Shown here in pieces: positions 62,325 to 64,000 of a stretch of 64,000 bases of DNA. The position numbers were made by a program, and so were the translations under genes. How positions within the stretch are numbered: the stretch's first letter is position 1; each line of letters begins with the position of its first letter. Below the pieces are notes generated by a model, which was not told where the DNA came from, searched no databases, and saw only the letters and a list, made by a program, of their open reading frames with translations. The DNA is from Kordiimonas marina (GTDB lineage: Bacteria; Pseudomonadota; Alphaproteobacteria; Sphingomonadales; Kordiimonadaceae): NCBI RefSeq assembly GCF_023006325.1, contig NZ_JAINDF010000004.1:372001-436000 (forward strand). Direction: 5' to 3'.

Positions 62325-64000
62325 TCAGTCTGCTGCCACAAGCCCAGCCGGAGCGGGCGGTACCAGCGGGAAAGTCAGCGTCACCGTCGTGCCCACACCC
62401 ACGATCGAATCAATGTCCATACGGCCGCCCAAAAGCGCCATAAAGCGGGAAACCAACGGCAGACCCAACCCCATGCCACTGTCTTTTTTGGTGTAGGTAT
62501 CCTCCACCCGGCCAAAAAGCTCGAGCGCTGCCGGCATATCTTTCTTGTCGATCCCCGGCCCTGTGTCGATGACAGACAGAATGTAATCCTTGCCCACCAC
62601 CCGGCCCCGTACCGTGACAACACCATTCGCCGGCGAATATTTCACCGCATTCGACAGAACCTTGATGATCGCCTGGCGCATCAGGCGCTCATCCGCCTTC
62701 ATCTCGGCGCTTTCACATTGGACATCGACGAACAGCTGTTTCTCAAGCGCCGTGGGGGCAACAAAGCCAACGCACATGTCCGTCACGTCACAGGGGTCCG
62801 TCTCCGTACAGGTAATTTCGAACCGCCCGGCCTCCAGATCGGACACGCTGAGGATATCGGTCATCAGCGTCAGGAGGTGCTGGCCATTATTATGGATCAG
62901 CCGCAGATATTCGCGCTGCTTCTCCACATCCGCCGGTGCATGGGACTGGGTGAGCAGCAGATCGGCGAATCCGATGATGGCATTGAGCGGTGTCCTGATC
63001 TCATGGCTGATGTTGGCGAGGAAGCTGGCTTTCATGGCCAGCGCCGCGGTGGCATCCCCTTGCGCCTTATCGAGCGCGCCTGCCCGGACATTCAGTGCCT
63101 CATTCGCCACCCTGAGCTGGCTGGACAGCGCCCGGCGCTCAGTCCGTTCCTTACGGTAGCGCAGGGTAAACAGCCACATCAGCAGAAAGGCGAACAAAAG
63201 CGAGGCAAGCGGCACATGCTCAGCCCCGCTTGGGCGGCCATGCGCATACAGAAGCGTATCAAGCGCAACCGAAATCATAATCGCCACATGACCGGCCAGC
63301 GCAATCGATGCCCCATCCCGCTTGTTAAGACGCGCCTTCAGGAAAGTGGCGAGCACAATCACCATCGTCACCGCACCCAGCGAAAAATAGGGGTTCCGGA
63401 AGGCGAACATCACCGGGGTCGGGGCCCATAATGCCATGGCGCAGCCGGCCGCGCCCAAAGCAACGAGGAAAACCAGCAGAAGCCTGCTCGATTCCTTCGG
63501 GAACAGGCCATAAGCCAGCGCATAATAGCCGGGCACGACCATAAAAGAGGTGATGTATTCAAGCCTGAGCAACGTGGTAAAGGCCATATCCGGGAAGAAA
63601 ATCCAGATGATGCCATCCGTCATCAGATAGCGGAACGCCATCGTCGCCAGCATGACGAAGCTGACATAATAATAGCTCTCGCCCGCGTGCCAGAAGGCCA
63701 GCAGCATGGTGTAGAGCGAAACAGCCAACAGAAAGCCGACATAGGCCATACCAATAGAAAGGTGTCGACCAACCGCATGATGCGCCACTGCAACCTTGCT
63801 GACCGCAGGCGCCCGAATGAAGCCGACATAGAAATGGACATCGTTGGAAACCTGGATCACCAGGTCGAACTCACGGTCCGGGAAGGTGAATTGCATCATC
63901 CACGGCGGCGCGTGGGTTTTCGTATCCATATCGGGGCCGGGCTGACCGTCCCCACCAAGGTCGACTACGCGGCGTGCGCCGGTCTCCTTATCGGTCAGGA
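62325..64000 (-). CDS. 7TMR-DISM-type sensor histidine kinase, 5' end beyond the window
   Basis: The frame stays open to the right edge: codons before the in-frame ATG 63929 (TGARRVVDLGGDGQPGPDMD) continue a periplasmic 7TMR-DISMED2-like domain, so the true start lies outside. Seven membrane segments follow (e.g. YVGFLLAVSLYTMLLAFW). A coiled coil leads to HisKA (SFLANISHEIRTPLNAIIGF, phospho-His) and the HATPase domain (LSNAVKYSPANG, DTGPGID, GMGLGLPLV). There is no receiver domain. The ligand and partner regulator are not visible. Confidence 0.9.
   Translation of the reverse strand, partial: LTDKETGARRVVDLGGDGQPGPDMDTKTHAPPWMMQFTFPDREFDLVIQVSNDVHFYVGFIRAPAVSKVAVAHHAVGRHLSIGMAYVGFLLAVSLYTMLLAFWHAGESYYYVSFVMLATMAFRYLMTDGIIWIFFPDMAFTTLLRLEYITSFMVVPGYYALAYGLFPKESSRLLLVFLVALGAAGCAMALWAPTPVMFAFRNPYFSLGAVTMVIVLATFLKARLNKRDGASIALAGHVAIMISVALDTLLYAHGRPSGAEHVPLASLLFAFLLMWLFTLRYRKERTERRALSSQLRVANEALNVRAGALDKAQGDATAALAMKASFLANISHEIRTPLNAIIGFADLLLTQSHAPADVEKQREYLRLIHNNGQHLLTLMTDILSVSDLEAGRFEITCTETDPCDVTDMCVGFVAPTALEKQLFVDVQCESAEMKADERLMRQAIIKVLSNAVKYSPANGVVTVRGRVVGKDYILSVIDTGPGIDKKDMPAALELFGRVEDTYTKKDSGMGLGLPLVSRFMALLGGRMDIDSIVGVGTTVTLTFPLVPPAPAGLVAAD

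Overview
The window looks like a GC-rich alphaproteobacterial chromosome. The block rpoD - dnaG - gatB/yqeY - carA - carB - greA - Lrp regulator (about 40-50.7 kb), a DUF2336 protein, a NodT-type outer-membrane lipoprotein, CCA-encoding tRNA genes and GC-rich codon use all fit that class. I cannot name the genus from sequence alone.

Layout. 0-2.9 kb: a tripartite efflux operon (NodT outer-membrane factor, HlyD/EmrA adaptor cut by the left edge) with a divergent TetR regulator and a 15-bp palindromic operator candidate. 2.9-5.3 kb: the peroxide-defence pair ahpC-ahpF. 5.5-7.7 kb: a c-di-GMP phosphodiesterase with a periplasmic solute-binding sensor. 7.8-10.2 kb: a secreted DUF4347/cadherin-like/RTX protein. 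10.6-12.1 kb: a small ParB-like protein and an alanine-dehydrogenase/N5-(carboxyethyl)ornithine-synthase-like enzyme.

12.4-35.94 kb: I interpret this stretch as one Tn7-like transposon of about 23.5 kb inserted a few bases past the 3' end of a tRNA-Ile2(CAU) gene. Matching TnsB-site-like repeats lie in inverted orientation at 12.40-12.48 kb and 35.87-35.94 kb, and a possible duplication (TAGAG) flanks both sides. It carries tnsA, tnsB, tnsC and a long tniQ/tnsD as an overlapping operon, with tnsB broken by one in-frame amber codon. Left cargo is a membrane and ion-stress module: NhaA antiporter, an SLC13-type transporter with TrkA-C domains, small unknown proteins, a Cys-rich repeat protein and an HflK/HflC pair preceded by a scar of a second nhaA. 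Right cargo is defence-like: an XRE regulator, a PIN-like protein, an OLD nuclease/UvrD helicase pair (Gabija-like) overlapped by a dual-specificity phosphatase gene, a WYL regulator, and a compact four-gene cassette of small proteins, a YdjM-like membrane protein and a possible HNH-like protein.

35.95-64 kb is core-like: tRNA-Ile2, a PspB-like protein, a secreted M18 aminopeptidase, a lone flagellin, a retropepsin-like protease whose signal-peptide codons contain a terminator hairpin, the rpoD-dnaG-carAB-greA block, an AraC-type membrane regulator, a second 2-Cys peroxiredoxin, a two-gene unit of unknown function, an M20 peptidase, YjbR, an aldo/keto reductase, DUF1294, a glutathione S-transferase and a 7TM-type histidine kinase that continues past the right edge. 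The two peroxiredoxin promoters share an AATCG motif repeated at 22-bp spacing, which suggests one common redox regulator. No CRISPR array, cas gene, rRNA or phage integrase was seen.
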